Shown: in pieces, positions 27,789 to 35,617 of the stretch | How positions within the stretch are numbered: position 1 is the stretch's first letter | Layout: the number at the start of each line of letters is the position of its first letter | NCBI RefSeq assembly: GCF_029167625.1 | Contig: NZ_CP119145.1 | Span: forward strand, 434,001-498,000 | Direction of reading: 5' to 3' | Length of the DNA stretch: 64,000 bases | From: Streptomyces sp. AM 4-1-1 | GTDB taxonomy: Bacteria; Actinomycetota; Actinomycetes; Streptomycetales; Streptomycetaceae | The notes under the pieces: generated by a model | The model's input: only the letters and a program-made list of their open reading frames with translations | Databases searched by the model: none | What the model was told of the DNA's origin: nothing | Position numbers and translations under genes: made by a program

Positions 27789-29327
27789 TCACCGGCCGCC
27801 GAACCTGACGGTCAGCTCGTACTTGAGGATCTTGCCGCTGGGACCGAGCGGGAAGGCGTCGACGAACCTCACCTGGCGCGGGTACTTGTACGCCGCCAGC
27901 CGCGCCCTGCTCCAGCCGACGATCTCCTCGGCGAGCGCCGGGTGCGGGGCCGTGCCCGGCCGTGGCCGCACGACCGCGCAGACCTCCTCGCCGTGCACCT
28001 CGTGCGGCAGACCGATGACGGCGACCTGGGCGATCGCCGGATGCCGGGCCAGTACCTCCTCCACCTCGCGGGGGTACACGTTGTAGCCGCCCCGCAGCAC
28101 CATGTCCTTCTTCCGGTCGACGATCGTCAGATAGCCCTCGTCGTCCTTGACGCCCAGGTCACCGGAGCGGAACCAGCCGTCCACGATGGCCTCGGCGGTC
28201 GCCTCGGGGTGGTTCAGGTATCCGGCCATCACGTTGTGTCCGCGGATCACGATCTCGCCCAGCCGGCCGGGCGGCAGCAGTTCGATCCGGTCCTCGACGT
28301 CCGAGCTGGCGATCTCGACGTCGACCCCCCAGATCGGACGGCCCACGGTGCCCGGTCTGCACGGCCACGCCTTCTGGTTGTACGCGACCACGGGGGACGT
28401 CTCGGTGAGGCCGTACCCCTCGTAGATCGGGCAGCCGAACGCCCGCTGGAACTCCTCCAGGACACTCACCGGCAGCGCCGAGCCGCCGGAGAAGGCACGG
28501 TCGAGCCCCGGCCGTCGCGGGTCGTGCCGGGCCGCTTCGAGCAGCGCCACGTACATCGTGGGGACCCCCATGAAGAGCGTGCAGCCCTCGTCCACCATGA
28601 GGTCCAGTGCCCCGGGCCCGTCGAAGCGCGGCATCAGCACCAGGGTCGCGCCGGCCCGGAAGCAGGTGCTCATCCCGCAGATCTGGCCGAAGGTGTGGAA
28701 CAGCGGCAGACAGCCGAGCAGCACGTCGTCGGCCCGGAAGTCGAACGGTGACAGCACCGTCGTGTCGATGTTCATCACCACGTTGAGGTGGGTGAGCATC
28801 GCGCCCTTGGGCAGGCCGGTGGTGCCCGAGGTGTAGAGCACGAGCGCGATGTCGCCGGGGTCACGCGGCACGTACCGGTCGATCGGCTCTGCGCGCTCGG
28901 CGAGCGCGTCGAGTCCGGGTAGGTCCCCGTCGGACTCCGTCAGTACGGTGAGCAGGGGCGTCCCGGTGGTCTCCGCGGCCCCCCGGCCCTCGCGCAGCAG
29001 CGGTCCGGCGCAGATCAGGGCCCTGGCTCCGCAGTCGCGCAGCACGTGGGCGATCTCCCGCTCCCGGAGCAGCGCGTGCACCGGCACCACGACCGCTCCG
29101 AGGGCGAGGACGCCGAAGTACGCCATCGGGAAGTGCGGGGTGTTGGGCAGCAGCAGCGCGACCTTGTCGCCGGGGCCGATCCCGCGTTCGCGCAGCACGG
29201 CGGCGTACCGCCGGGCGGCCGTCCACAGCTCGTGGTAGGTCACCTTCCGTGAGCCGGAGACGAGGGCGGGATGACCGGGGCGGCGCAGGGCGGTCTCGGC
29301 GAGCACGGCGGCGGCTGAGAGCGTCAT
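27789..29327 (-). CDS. Acyl-CoA ligase (ANL family), probable C5N pathway 5-aminolevulinate-CoA ligase
   Basis: A 512-residue adenylate-forming enzyme. Core motifs are LYTSGTTGLPKGAMLTH (phosphate loop), YEGYGLTETSPVV, RSGDLGVKDDEGYL, DRKKDMVLRGGYNVYP (hinge) and the C-terminal lysine in GPSGKILK. Overall it looks like a medium/long-chain acyl-CoA synthetase. In C5N pathways such a ligase activates 5-aminolevulinate to its CoA ester, which cyclises to 2-amino-3-hydroxycyclopent-2-enone; that role is inferred from the neighbouring aminolevulinate synthase. It starts three bases after the stop of the upstream ligase gene, so the two are co-translated. It could instead activate another acid such as fumarate. 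Confidence 0.8.
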   Translation of the reverse strand: MTLSAAAVLAETALRRPGHPALVSGSRKVTYHELWTAARRYAAVLRERGIGPGDKVALLLPNTPHFPMAYFGVLALGAVVVPVHALLREREIAHVLRDCGARALICAGPLLREGRGAAETTGTPLLTVLTESDGDLPGLDALAERAEPIDRYVPRDPGDIALVLYTSGTTGLPKGAMLTHLNVVMNIDTTVLSPFDFRADDVLLGCLPLFHTFGQICGMSTCFRAGATLVLMPRFDGPGALDLMVDEGCTLFMGVPTMYVALLEAARHDPRRPGLDRAFSGGSALPVSVLEEFQRAFGCPIYEGYGLTETSPVVAYNQKAWPCRPGTVGRPIWGVDVEIASSDVEDRIELLPPGRLGEIVIRGHNVMAGYLNHPEATAEAIVDGWFRSGDLGVKDDEGYLTIVDRKKDMVLRGGYNVYPREVEEVLARHPAIAQVAVIGLPHEVHGEEVCAVVRPRPGTAPHPALAEEIVGWSRARLAAYKYPRQVRFVDAFPLGPSGKILKYELTVRFGGR

Positions 29328-29330
29328 GGC

Positions 29331-30908
29331 TCAGCCGCCCGCGTTCGCCGCCAGCCTCGTCCTGTCCGGTTTCCCGGCGCCGGTGAGGGGGAGCTGCGGG
29401 TGGACGGTGATCCCCCGCGGGACGTGTTTCGGGGTCAGCTCGGCGGCGACGTGGTCGCGCAGCGCGTCGGCGGTGGTCCCGGCGCCGTCGCGGAGCACCA
29501 CGGCGGCGTGCAGGTACTCGGTCCTGTCCCGGTCGCGTACGCCGAACGCCGCTGCCTGGACGACGTCCGGGTGGGCCAGCAGGGCGTTCTCGACCGTCAC
29601 CGGGTGGATCTTGATGCCGTTGGTCTTCAGTACGTCGGCGACCCGGCCCCGGATGTGGATGTAGCCGCGCTCGTCGGTGCTGCCGAGGTCCCCGGTGTGC
29701 AGCCAGCCGTCCCGGAGGGTGCGGGCGGTGAGACCGGGGTCGCCGACATAGCCCTTCATCGCGAACGGGGAGCGCACACAGATCTCACCGGTCTCGCCGG
29801 TGGCCAGATCGCGGCCGTCGTGCGGGTCGCGGATGCGGACCTCTCCGAGGAGGGGCCGGCCGGCCGTGTCCAGCAGCTCCGGCTCCTTGTGTTCGGCGGG
29901 GGTCAGCATGCTGATGGCGCCCGCCTCCCCGGTTCCGTAGACCTGGATGAGGGCGTCGCCGAAGATCCCGGCCGCGGCGGCCAGCCGTCGCGGTGACGCG
30001 GGGCAGCCCGTGTAGCAGAGCATCTGGAGGCTGGACAGGTCGGTGGCCGTGAGGTCCGGGTGGTCCATGAGCAGATACAACTGCGGGGGCGAGACGAGCA
30101 GCCGGGTGACGCGGTGCTCCGCGACGGCGCGCAGCACCTCGCCCGCGTCGAACCCGTCGTGCAGCACCGCCGCTCCCCCGGAGGCGAGTGAGTCGTCGGT
30201 CGTCTGGCCGCTGGAATGGCTCATCGGGAGCGTGGCCAGATACACCGCGCGCCAGCCCATCCGGAGTCCGGCCGCGATGAAGCCGTTCCGGGTCCGGAAG
30301 TCGACCGCGATCCCCTTCGGCTTCCCGGTGGTGCCGCTGGTGTAGGTCACCACGGCGGTCCTGGTGGGGTCGATCTCGACCGCGGCCGGGTCGAACGCCT
30401 TAGGGTCGCCGTCGGTCAGGTCGAGGACGCCGGGGCCGAGGTCGCCGAGCGCGGCCAGCGTGAGCGGTGTGTCCAGGAGGGCGCGCAGTTCGCGGGCGAG
30501 CGCCAGATGGTCCGCGTCGACGGCCAGTACGGTGGCGCCGGTCTCCTTGAGGATCTGGAGTTCGGCTTCCGTGGCGATCCGGTCGTCGGGGTCGACGGCG
30601 TTGGTGGTGTGGAGATGGACCACCGTGGCACCGGCCAGGTTCGCCGCGTACCGCAGGATCAGTGTCGCCGGTGAGTTGGTGACGGTGAGGATGGCGACGA
30701 CCGTGCCGGTCCCCGCCGTGTCGCCACTGTCGGCGGGCGCGTTCTCCGCGCCGCTCCCGTGCCGGTGCAGGACATGGGCGGCGGTGCGCACCGACGCGTC
30801 GAACCCGGCCGCCGTGACGGTCCCGCCCCGCCAGGTCAGGACCGTCTTCTCCGGCTCGGAGGAAAGCACTTCGAGGATTTTGTTGACATAGGTTTCGCTC
30901 GCGGACAT
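29331..30908 (-). CDS. ANL-family adenylating ligase, probable C5N amide synthetase
   Basis: A 525-residue adenylate-forming protein clearly different from its neighbour. Motifs are [28 protein letters not shown] (in place of the usual YGxTE), [28 protein letters not shown] and the C-terminal TGAGKPDR. C5N cassettes normally contain two ANL enzymes beside the aminolevulinate synthase, one of which forms the amide between the C5N amine and a carboxyl group; this divergent member beside the synthase is my choice for that role. A fumarate-adenylating enzyme is the main alternative. ATG at 30908 ([10 protein letters not shown]) is preferred to upstream in-frame starts that run into the divergent promoter region. 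Confidence 0.72.
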   Translation of the reverse strand: MSASETYVNKILEVLSSEPEKTVLTWRGGTVTAAGFDASVRTAAHVLHRHGSGAENAPADSGDTAGTGTVVAILTVTNSPATLILRYAANLAGATVVHLHTTNAVDPDDRIATEAELQILKETGATVLAVDADHLALARELRALLDTPLTLAALGDLGPGVLDLTDGDPKAFDPAAVEIDPTRTAVVTYTSGTTGKPKGIAVDFRTRNGFIAAGLRMGWRAVYLATLPMSHSSGQTTDDSLASGGAAVLHDGFDAGEVLRAVAEHRVTRLLVSPPQLYLLMDHPDLTATDLSSLQMLCYTGCPASPRRLAAAAGIFGDALIQVYGTGEAGAISMLTPAEHKEPELLDTAGRPLLGEVRIRDPHDGRDLATGETGEICVRSPFAMKGYVGDPGLTARTLRDGWLHTGDLGSTDERGYIHIRGRVADVLKTNGIKIHPVTVENALLAHPDVVQAAAFGVRDRDRTEYLHAAVVLRDGAGTTADALRDHVAAELTPKHVPRGITVHPQLPLTGAGKPDRTRLAANAGG

Positions 30909-31233
30909 GGAGTTCTCCAGTCGGGCGCTCGGCAGGATCTGCGACGAGCGTAACAGCGTGACGAAGTGTTCGAATCGATATTCCCGGACGAACTCGCAGA
31001 CAATTACGGGCAATTCGACGAACGGCGCCCGACGCAATGTCGCGGCCCACGCTATTGAAATGATACGGGCCCCTGGGAAGATGGCTTCGGTTCGAAGAAA
31101 TCCATCTCCGTCGACCACTGACCGACGGGCGGGCCAGGCGCTGCCGCGTCACGCCGGGAAGAGCACCTGTTGTCATCGGCATGAGGGGGCCGAGCCCCGT
31201 GCAGTCACGGTTCCCAGAGAGCGAGTTGACGTC
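30909..31233. promoter_or_regulatory. Divergent promoter region between ligase and ALA synthase genes
   Basis: A 325-bp non-coding stretch, AT-richer than its surroundings (for example near 30960-31080), between the leftward ligase pair and the rightward aminolevulinate synthase gene. It should hold both promoters. I see no clear SARP heptamer pair or other defined operator. Confidence 0.5.
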
Positions 31234-32484
31234 ATGACCCATTATCTGGACTTCTTTTCGCAGCACATGAAGGAATTCGAGTCGACGGGCGGTAAGCGGG
31301 AGTTCCTGGAGATCGGCCGACGCGCCGGGCACTTTCCCGCGGCCCTCAACAGCAGGGACGGGGTCGACTCCGAGATCAGCGTCTGGTGCAGCAACGACTA
31401 TCTGGGCATGGGGCAGCATCCGTCGGTGCTGGCCGCGGCCCGGGACGCCCTCGACTCGTTCGGGGCGGGGGCCGGCGGGTCCCGGAACATCGGCGGAACG
31501 AATCAGTACCACGTGCTGCTGGAGAAGGAACTGGCCGATCTGCACGGCAAGGAGGAGGCGCTGGTCTTCACGTCCGGGTACACGGCGAACGACGGCTCCC
31601 TGTCGGTCCTGGCCGGGCGGGTGCCGGGCTGCGTGGTCTTCTCCGACGAGTTGAACCACGCGTCGATCATCGACGGGCTCCGGCACAGTGGCGCCGAGAA
31701 ACACATCTTCCGTCACAACGACACCGCGCATCTCGCCGAACTGATGGCGGCGGCCGATCCGGAGCGTCCGAAGATGATCGTCGCGGAATCCGTCCACTCG
31801 ATGGCGGGCGATGTCGCCCCGTTGGCGGAGATCGCCGGCATCGCGGAGCGGTACGACGCGATGACGTTTCTCGACGAGGTGCACGCGGTCGGGATGTACG
31901 GACCGCAGGGTGCCGGGATCGCCGCGAGTCTGGGACTGGCCGACAGGTTCACGGTCATCATGGGAACCCTGGCCAAGGGGTTCGGCACCACCGGCGGGTA
32001 CATCGCGGGGCCCTCCGCGCTCATCGGCGCGGTGCGGGCGGTCTCCCGCTCCTTCATCTTCACGACGGCCCTCCCGCCCGCGGTGGTGGCGGGCGGTCTC
32101 GCCGCCGTGCGTCATCTGAGGACGTCGGACACCGAACGCGACCGGCTCGGCGGGAACGCGCGCCTGATGCACCGGCTGCTCACGGAGCGCGGGATTCCGT
32201 TCCTCTCGGACATGTCCCACATCGTGTCCGTCTTCGTGGGCGAGGAGAGCCTGTGCAAGGAGATCTCCGCCATCCTGCTGGAGCGGCACGGCATCTACGT
32301 CCAGGCCATCAACGCGCCGAGTGTCCGGGTCGGTGAGGAGATCCTGCGGGTGGCCCCCGGCGCCGTGCACAGCCCCGACGACGTACGCGAATTCGTCGGG
32401 GCGCTGGACGGGATCTGGGATGAGCTGGAGGTCCCCCGGTCGGCGCGTACGCGGGCCGCGCGGACGGGGACGGCCCAGCACTGA
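31234..32484 (+). CDS. 5-aminolevulinate synthase of the C5N pathway
   Basis: A 416-residue PLP enzyme of the alpha-oxoamine synthase family. Visible are [17 protein letters not shown] near residue 75, [12 protein letters not shown], the aspartate motif [12 protein letters not shown] and the PLP lysine in [15 protein letters not shown]. It condenses glycine with succinyl-CoA to 5-aminolevulinate. Streptomyces make haem precursors from glutamate, so an ALA synthase in this genus nearly always serves C5N units, in which the enzyme can also cyclise 5-ALA-CoA. Two ANL ligases lie divergently next to it, completing the cassette. The ATG at 31234 gives the family's usual N-terminus ([12 protein letters not shown]). 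Confidence 0.92.
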   Translation: MTHYLDFFSQHMKEFESTGGKREFLEIGRRAGHFPAALNSRDGVDSEISVWCSNDYLGMGQHPSVLAAARDALDSFGAGAGGSRNIGGTNQYHVLLEKELADLHGKEEALVFTSGYTANDGSLSVLAGRVPGCVVFSDELNHASIIDGLRHSGAEKHIFRHNDTAHLAELMAAADPERPKMIVAESVHSMAGDVAPLAEIAGIAERYDAMTFLDEVHAVGMYGPQGAGIAASLGLADRFTVIMGTLAKGFGTTGGYIAGPSALIGAVRAVSRSFIFTTALPPAVVAGGLAAVRHLRTSDTERDRLGGNARLMHRLLTERGIPFLSDMSHIVSVFVGEESLCKEISAILLERHGIYVQAINAPSVRVGEEILRVAPGAVHSPDDVREFVGALDGIWDELEVPRSARTRAARTGTAQH

Positions 32485-32493
32485 GCCCCGGTC

Positions 32494-32526
32494 CGGTGGC
32501 CGCTCCCCACCTGGGGGCGGCCACCG
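32494..32526. terminator. Bidirectional terminator
   Basis: Arms CGGTGGCCGC(T)CCCC and GGGGGCGGCCACCG with one bulged T and a short loop, in the 69-bp gap between the convergent ALA synthase and crotonyl-CoA carboxylase/reductase genes. Confidence 0.65.
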
Positions 32527-32553
32527 CCGGGGCCGGGTCGTGTTCCCTCCCGG

Positions 32554-33924
32554 TTACCGCCGGGGTTCCGGGACGGCCCGCGAGGCCGGCGCGTCGAGGT
32601 CGCGCATCGGATTCAGACGGTCCTCGCCGAACCGTTCGCGCAGCTGGTGGTCCGTCACCCCGAGGCCGGTGCGCGGCGCCAGGCAGAGCACCCCGACCTT
32701 GCCGATGTGCTGGTTGGTCTGGACGTGCCGGACGGCGTCGGCGGCCTCGGTGAGCGGATAGACCGCGGACAGGGTGGGGACGAGCTGTCCGAGCCGGAAG
32801 AGCCTGTTGCACTCCCACTGCTCCTGGAAGTTCGCCCCATGGCTGCCGATCACCCGCTTGAGATTCATCCACAGGTAGCGGTTGTCGAACTGGTGCTGGT
32901 ACCCGGTGCTCGAACCGCAGGTGACGACCGTTCCGCCCCGGCGGACGACGAACACGGAGACGCCGAAGGTCGCCCGGCCCACGTAGTCGAAGACCACGTG
33001 GGGGTCCTCACCGGTCTCCGCCCTGATGATCCTGCCCAGCCGCTTCCCCAGCTCGATCGTCTCCTCCGGGGTGGCCGGGGGTTTCCCGGCCATGCCGATG
33101 TCGGCCCGGTCGATGACGACGTCGCAGCCCAGCTCGCGCACCCGCCGGGCCTTCTCCCGCGAGCCGACCACTCCGACGGCGATGCCTCCGCCGTTCTTGA
33201 CCAACTGCACGGCGTAGCTGCCGAGGCCGCCGCTCGCGCCCCAGATCAGCACGATGTCCCCCTGCTTGATGCGGGCACCGCGCTCGCTGACCAGCATCCG
33301 GTACGAGGTCGCCGCGCACAGCATCATGGAGGCGGCCTCCTCCCAGGTCAGATGCGCCGGTTTGGGCAGCAGCTGGCTGGCACGGGCCACGCCGTAGTGC
33401 GCCAGACCGCCGAAGTTGGTCTCGAAGCCCCAGGCGCGCTGCTCGGTGCCCATCATCCCGTCGCCGTGCGTGGCGGGTTCCTGGTCGTCGACCTGGACGG
33501 CGCTGACCACGACGTGGTCGCCGACCCGCCAGCGCCGCACCCCGGCACCGACCCGCACGACGACTCCTGAGGCGTCCGAGCCCACCACGTGGTACGGCTG
33601 GTCGTGCCGCGCGGCGAATCCGCCCTGCCGGCCGAAGCGCTTGAGAAAGGCGAACGTGGGGACGGGTTCGAAGGTCGCGGACCAGACGGTGTTGTAGTTG
33701 ATCGAACTGGCCATCACCGCGATCAGCACTTCGTCCACGGCGAGTTCGGGCATGGGTACGGAGCCGAGCCGGAGGGACTTCCGTACGTCCTTGTCGTCGG
33801 CGTCACCGAACATCCCGACGTCCTCGGCCCGCAGATGGACGGCGGTGTACTCGTCCGGTACCGCCTCCCGCTCCAACCGCTCCGGGGAACTGCCATCGAG
33901 CACCGCTTCGGCCAAGAGGTCCAT
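32554..33924 (-). CDS. Crotonyl-CoA carboxylase/reductase
   Basis: A 456-residue medium-chain reductase of the crotonyl-CoA carboxylase/reductase (CCR) type. The NADPH loop is IWGASGGLGSYAVQL near residue 205. The four residues described for CO2 binding in CCRs are present: Asn in SSINYNTVW, Phe-Glu in WGFETNFGGL and His in VIGSHGANF. The ending VGVLCLAPRTGLGV is also typical. It would make ethylmalonyl-CoA (or a longer analogue) from an enoyl-CoA for one AT domain of the PKS. ATG at 33924 has AGAGG 6 bases upstream; an in-frame ATG at 33942 lacks one. Confidence 0.9.
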   Translation of the reverse strand: MDLLAEAVLDGSSPERLEREAVPDEYTAVHLRAEDVGMFGDADDKDVRKSLRLGSVPMPELAVDEVLIAVMASSINYNTVWSATFEPVPTFAFLKRFGRQGGFAARHDQPYHVVGSDASGVVVRVGAGVRRWRVGDHVVVSAVQVDDQEPATHGDGMMGTEQRAWGFETNFGGLAHYGVARASQLLPKPAHLTWEEAASMMLCAATSYRMLVSERGARIKQGDIVLIWGASGGLGSYAVQLVKNGGGIAVGVVGSREKARRVRELGCDVVIDRADIGMAGKPPATPEETIELGKRLGRIIRAETGEDPHVVFDYVGRATFGVSVFVVRRGGTVVTCGSSTGYQHQFDNRYLWMNLKRVIGSHGANFQEQWECNRLFRLGQLVPTLSAVYPLTEAADAVRHVQTNQHIGKVGVLCLAPRTGLGVTDHQLRERFGEDRLNPMRDLDAPASRAVPEPRR

Positions 33925-34494
33925 AGAATTCCTCTGCGTCATCTGGAGACACCCGCGCGGCGGGGAACAGTCACGGGACCGCGCTCGGTACGAAATGGTG
34001 AGTGACGGAAAGCGAATAGCGGATGCGCCACGTCATTGCCCGTCCGAGCAGCACGGTACGACGAGTGCGGTCCGGTGCCAACCCTTATCCGGTTCCCCCT
34101 ATTTCACGGCTGCGGGACGGCCCCGACGAACACCTGGGAAACAGGAGTGTTCTTTCGTTTCACACCGCCCCGCAGGCCCCGGGGGTCCGGTCCCCGGGGG
34201 GAAGTTCCCGGTTCTCCTCAATTGGCCGGTAATCATCGGAAGGTGACGCCCTGACCGGAGACGTCTCCGCCCGGAGAGCCACTCGGCGCCCTTCCCGTTC
34301 CCTCGCACGGCAGCGTGCCGACGACCTGTACCGGTGAGCCTGGCCTCCGCCGGCACGACGACAGATCGTTGCCACCCCGGTCACTTCTCAAACCATCGAC
34401 GTGAAAATTGCGGACCTGCGGAAAGTGACACGTTCGGCGGTCACGAGACAATAAGCTATGGAAGAGGTCGCCTTTTCGGAAGAAGGGAACAGTT
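33925..34494. promoter_or_regulatory. Long divergent intergenic region (CCR / SARP)
   Basis: About 570 bases without a convincing gene; short open frames on the plus strand lack ribosome sites and homology. It must hold promoters for the leftward CCR and rightward SARP genes. A hairpin with CCCCGGGG arms stands at 34177-34199, and GTGAC-N10-GTCAC lies at 34425-34444 shortly before the SARP start, followed by a possible -10-like TAAGCT. Confidence 0.45.
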
Positions 34495-35355
34495 GTGCTA
34501 TCTGACACCTTTTCCGTCAGCCTTCTCGGTCCGCTCACAGCGGAGCGAAATGGCCAACCGGTCACTCTCGGCCCGGCCAAACAGCAGTGCGTACTGGCCG
34601 CGCTGCTGATGGACGCGAACCGTGTGATCTCCATGAACACACTGATCGACCGGGTGTGGGAAGACACCCCGCCGGCCTCCGGAAAGAACGTGCTCTACAG
34701 CTACATCGCGCGCATCCGCCGTACGCTCTCGGCCGGTACCGGTCACACACCCGGCGGGCGTCCGGGCGAGGACACGGCGTATCGCGGCGGTCCGCGCATC
34801 CGCCGCTCCCTCGGCGGCTACACGGCCGAGATCGATCCCGCCTCGATCGACGTCCACCGGTTCCGCTCGCTCGTCTCCGCCGCCCGGCAGTGCGGCGACC
34901 ACTACGAGCGCTCCGCGCCGCTGTACCGGCAGGCCCTGGACCTGTGGGACGGCGAAGCGCTTCAGGGCATCGGCGGCCCGTGGGCGGAATCCGTCCGGGA
35001 GACCCTGTCCAGGGAACGTGTCGCGGCGCTGCTCGACCACCACGCCCAGGAGCTGCGCGCGGGCCACCATCTCGCGGTGCTCGGCGATCTGGAGGTCCTT
35101 GCCACCGACCGGCCCTTGGACGAGGTCGTACTGCGGCACCTGATGATCGCGCTGGACAGGGCCGGACGCCGGGCCGACGCCGCCGCGCGGTACGAGCGCA
35201 CCCGTCGGCGGCTGGAGGCGGAACTGGGCATCGCGCCCAGCCCTCTCTCCCAGATGCTCTACGGTCAGTTGCTGCGGAGGTCCGCCTCCACCGTGCTCGG
35301 TCCGCCCCGCTCGCAGAACTCCGGGGCGTGCGAGGTCGCGGCCTCGTCGGTCTGA
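34495..35355 (+). CDS. SARP-type pathway regulator (short)
   Basis: A 286-residue Streptomyces antibiotic regulatory protein. The N-terminal 100 residues are an OmpR-like winged helix (VSLLGPLTAERNGQPVTLGPAKQQCVLAALLMDANRVIS), followed by the bacterial transcriptional activator domain (about 120-270, ending RLEAELGIAPSPLSQMLYGQLL). There is no ATPase domain. It probably activates cluster promoters through direct repeats. An insertion rich in Gly/Pro (about residues 80-105, GHTPGGRPGEDTAYRGGPRI) separates the wing from the activator domain. GTG start at 34495 with AGAAGGG upstream. It converges on the larger AfsR-type gene. Confidence 0.88.
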   Translation: MLSDTFSVSLLGPLTAERNGQPVTLGPAKQQCVLAALLMDANRVISMNTLIDRVWEDTPPASGKNVLYSYIARIRRTLSAGTGHTPGGRPGEDTAYRGGPRIRRSLGGYTAEIDPASIDVHRFRSLVSAARQCGDHYERSAPLYRQALDLWDGEALQGIGGPWAESVRETLSRERVAALLDHHAQELRAGHHLAVLGDLEVLATDRPLDEVVLRHLMIALDRAGRRADAAARYERTRRRLEAELGIAPSPLSQMLYGQLLRRSASTVLGPPRSQNSGACEVAASSV

Positions 35356-35560
35356 CCGGTGTCGCGGCCCCGACCGGCTCCGAGCGGGTACGGGACCGCG
35401 GGAGACGGAAGCGGCCGATCGACGCACCCGCGCACCACTCGCTTCGCGCTCCCCACGGGCGGGGGTGGGCGAACCGGGGAGGGAACGGCCGGCCGGCCGA
35501 CCGGGTGGACGAACACCGGTACCGGTACCGGCACTGTCCGGACCAGCCGCCGGACAGGCC

Positions 35561-35616
35561 GTCACCCGTCACCCGTCACCCGTCACCCGTCACCCGTCAC
35601 CCGTCACCCGTCACCC
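35561..35616. repeat. Eight perfect tandem copies of GTCACCC
   Basis: A pure heptamer array (8 x 7 bp, plus GTCA) abutting the stop codon of the leftward AfsR gene. On that strand each unit contains TGA, and because 7 is not a multiple of 3 the array puts stops in all three frames just after the gene. It lies in the convergent gap with the SARP gene. Confidence 0.95.
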
Positions 35617-35617
35617 G

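Noticed and set aside
30968..30976. GTTCGAATC, resembling a tRNA T-arm.
   Set aside because: No acceptor, D or anticodon stems can be built around it; it lies in a divergent promoter region.
31234..32484. ALA synthase taken as a haem biosynthesis gene.
   Set aside because: Streptomyces make ALA from glutamyl-tRNA, and the gene is flanked by C5N-type ligases and a PKS.
34023..34254. Short plus-strand frames in the gap before the SARP gene.
   Set aside because: They have no ribosome sites, odd amino-acid content and no recognisable family; the region is better read as promoter DNA.
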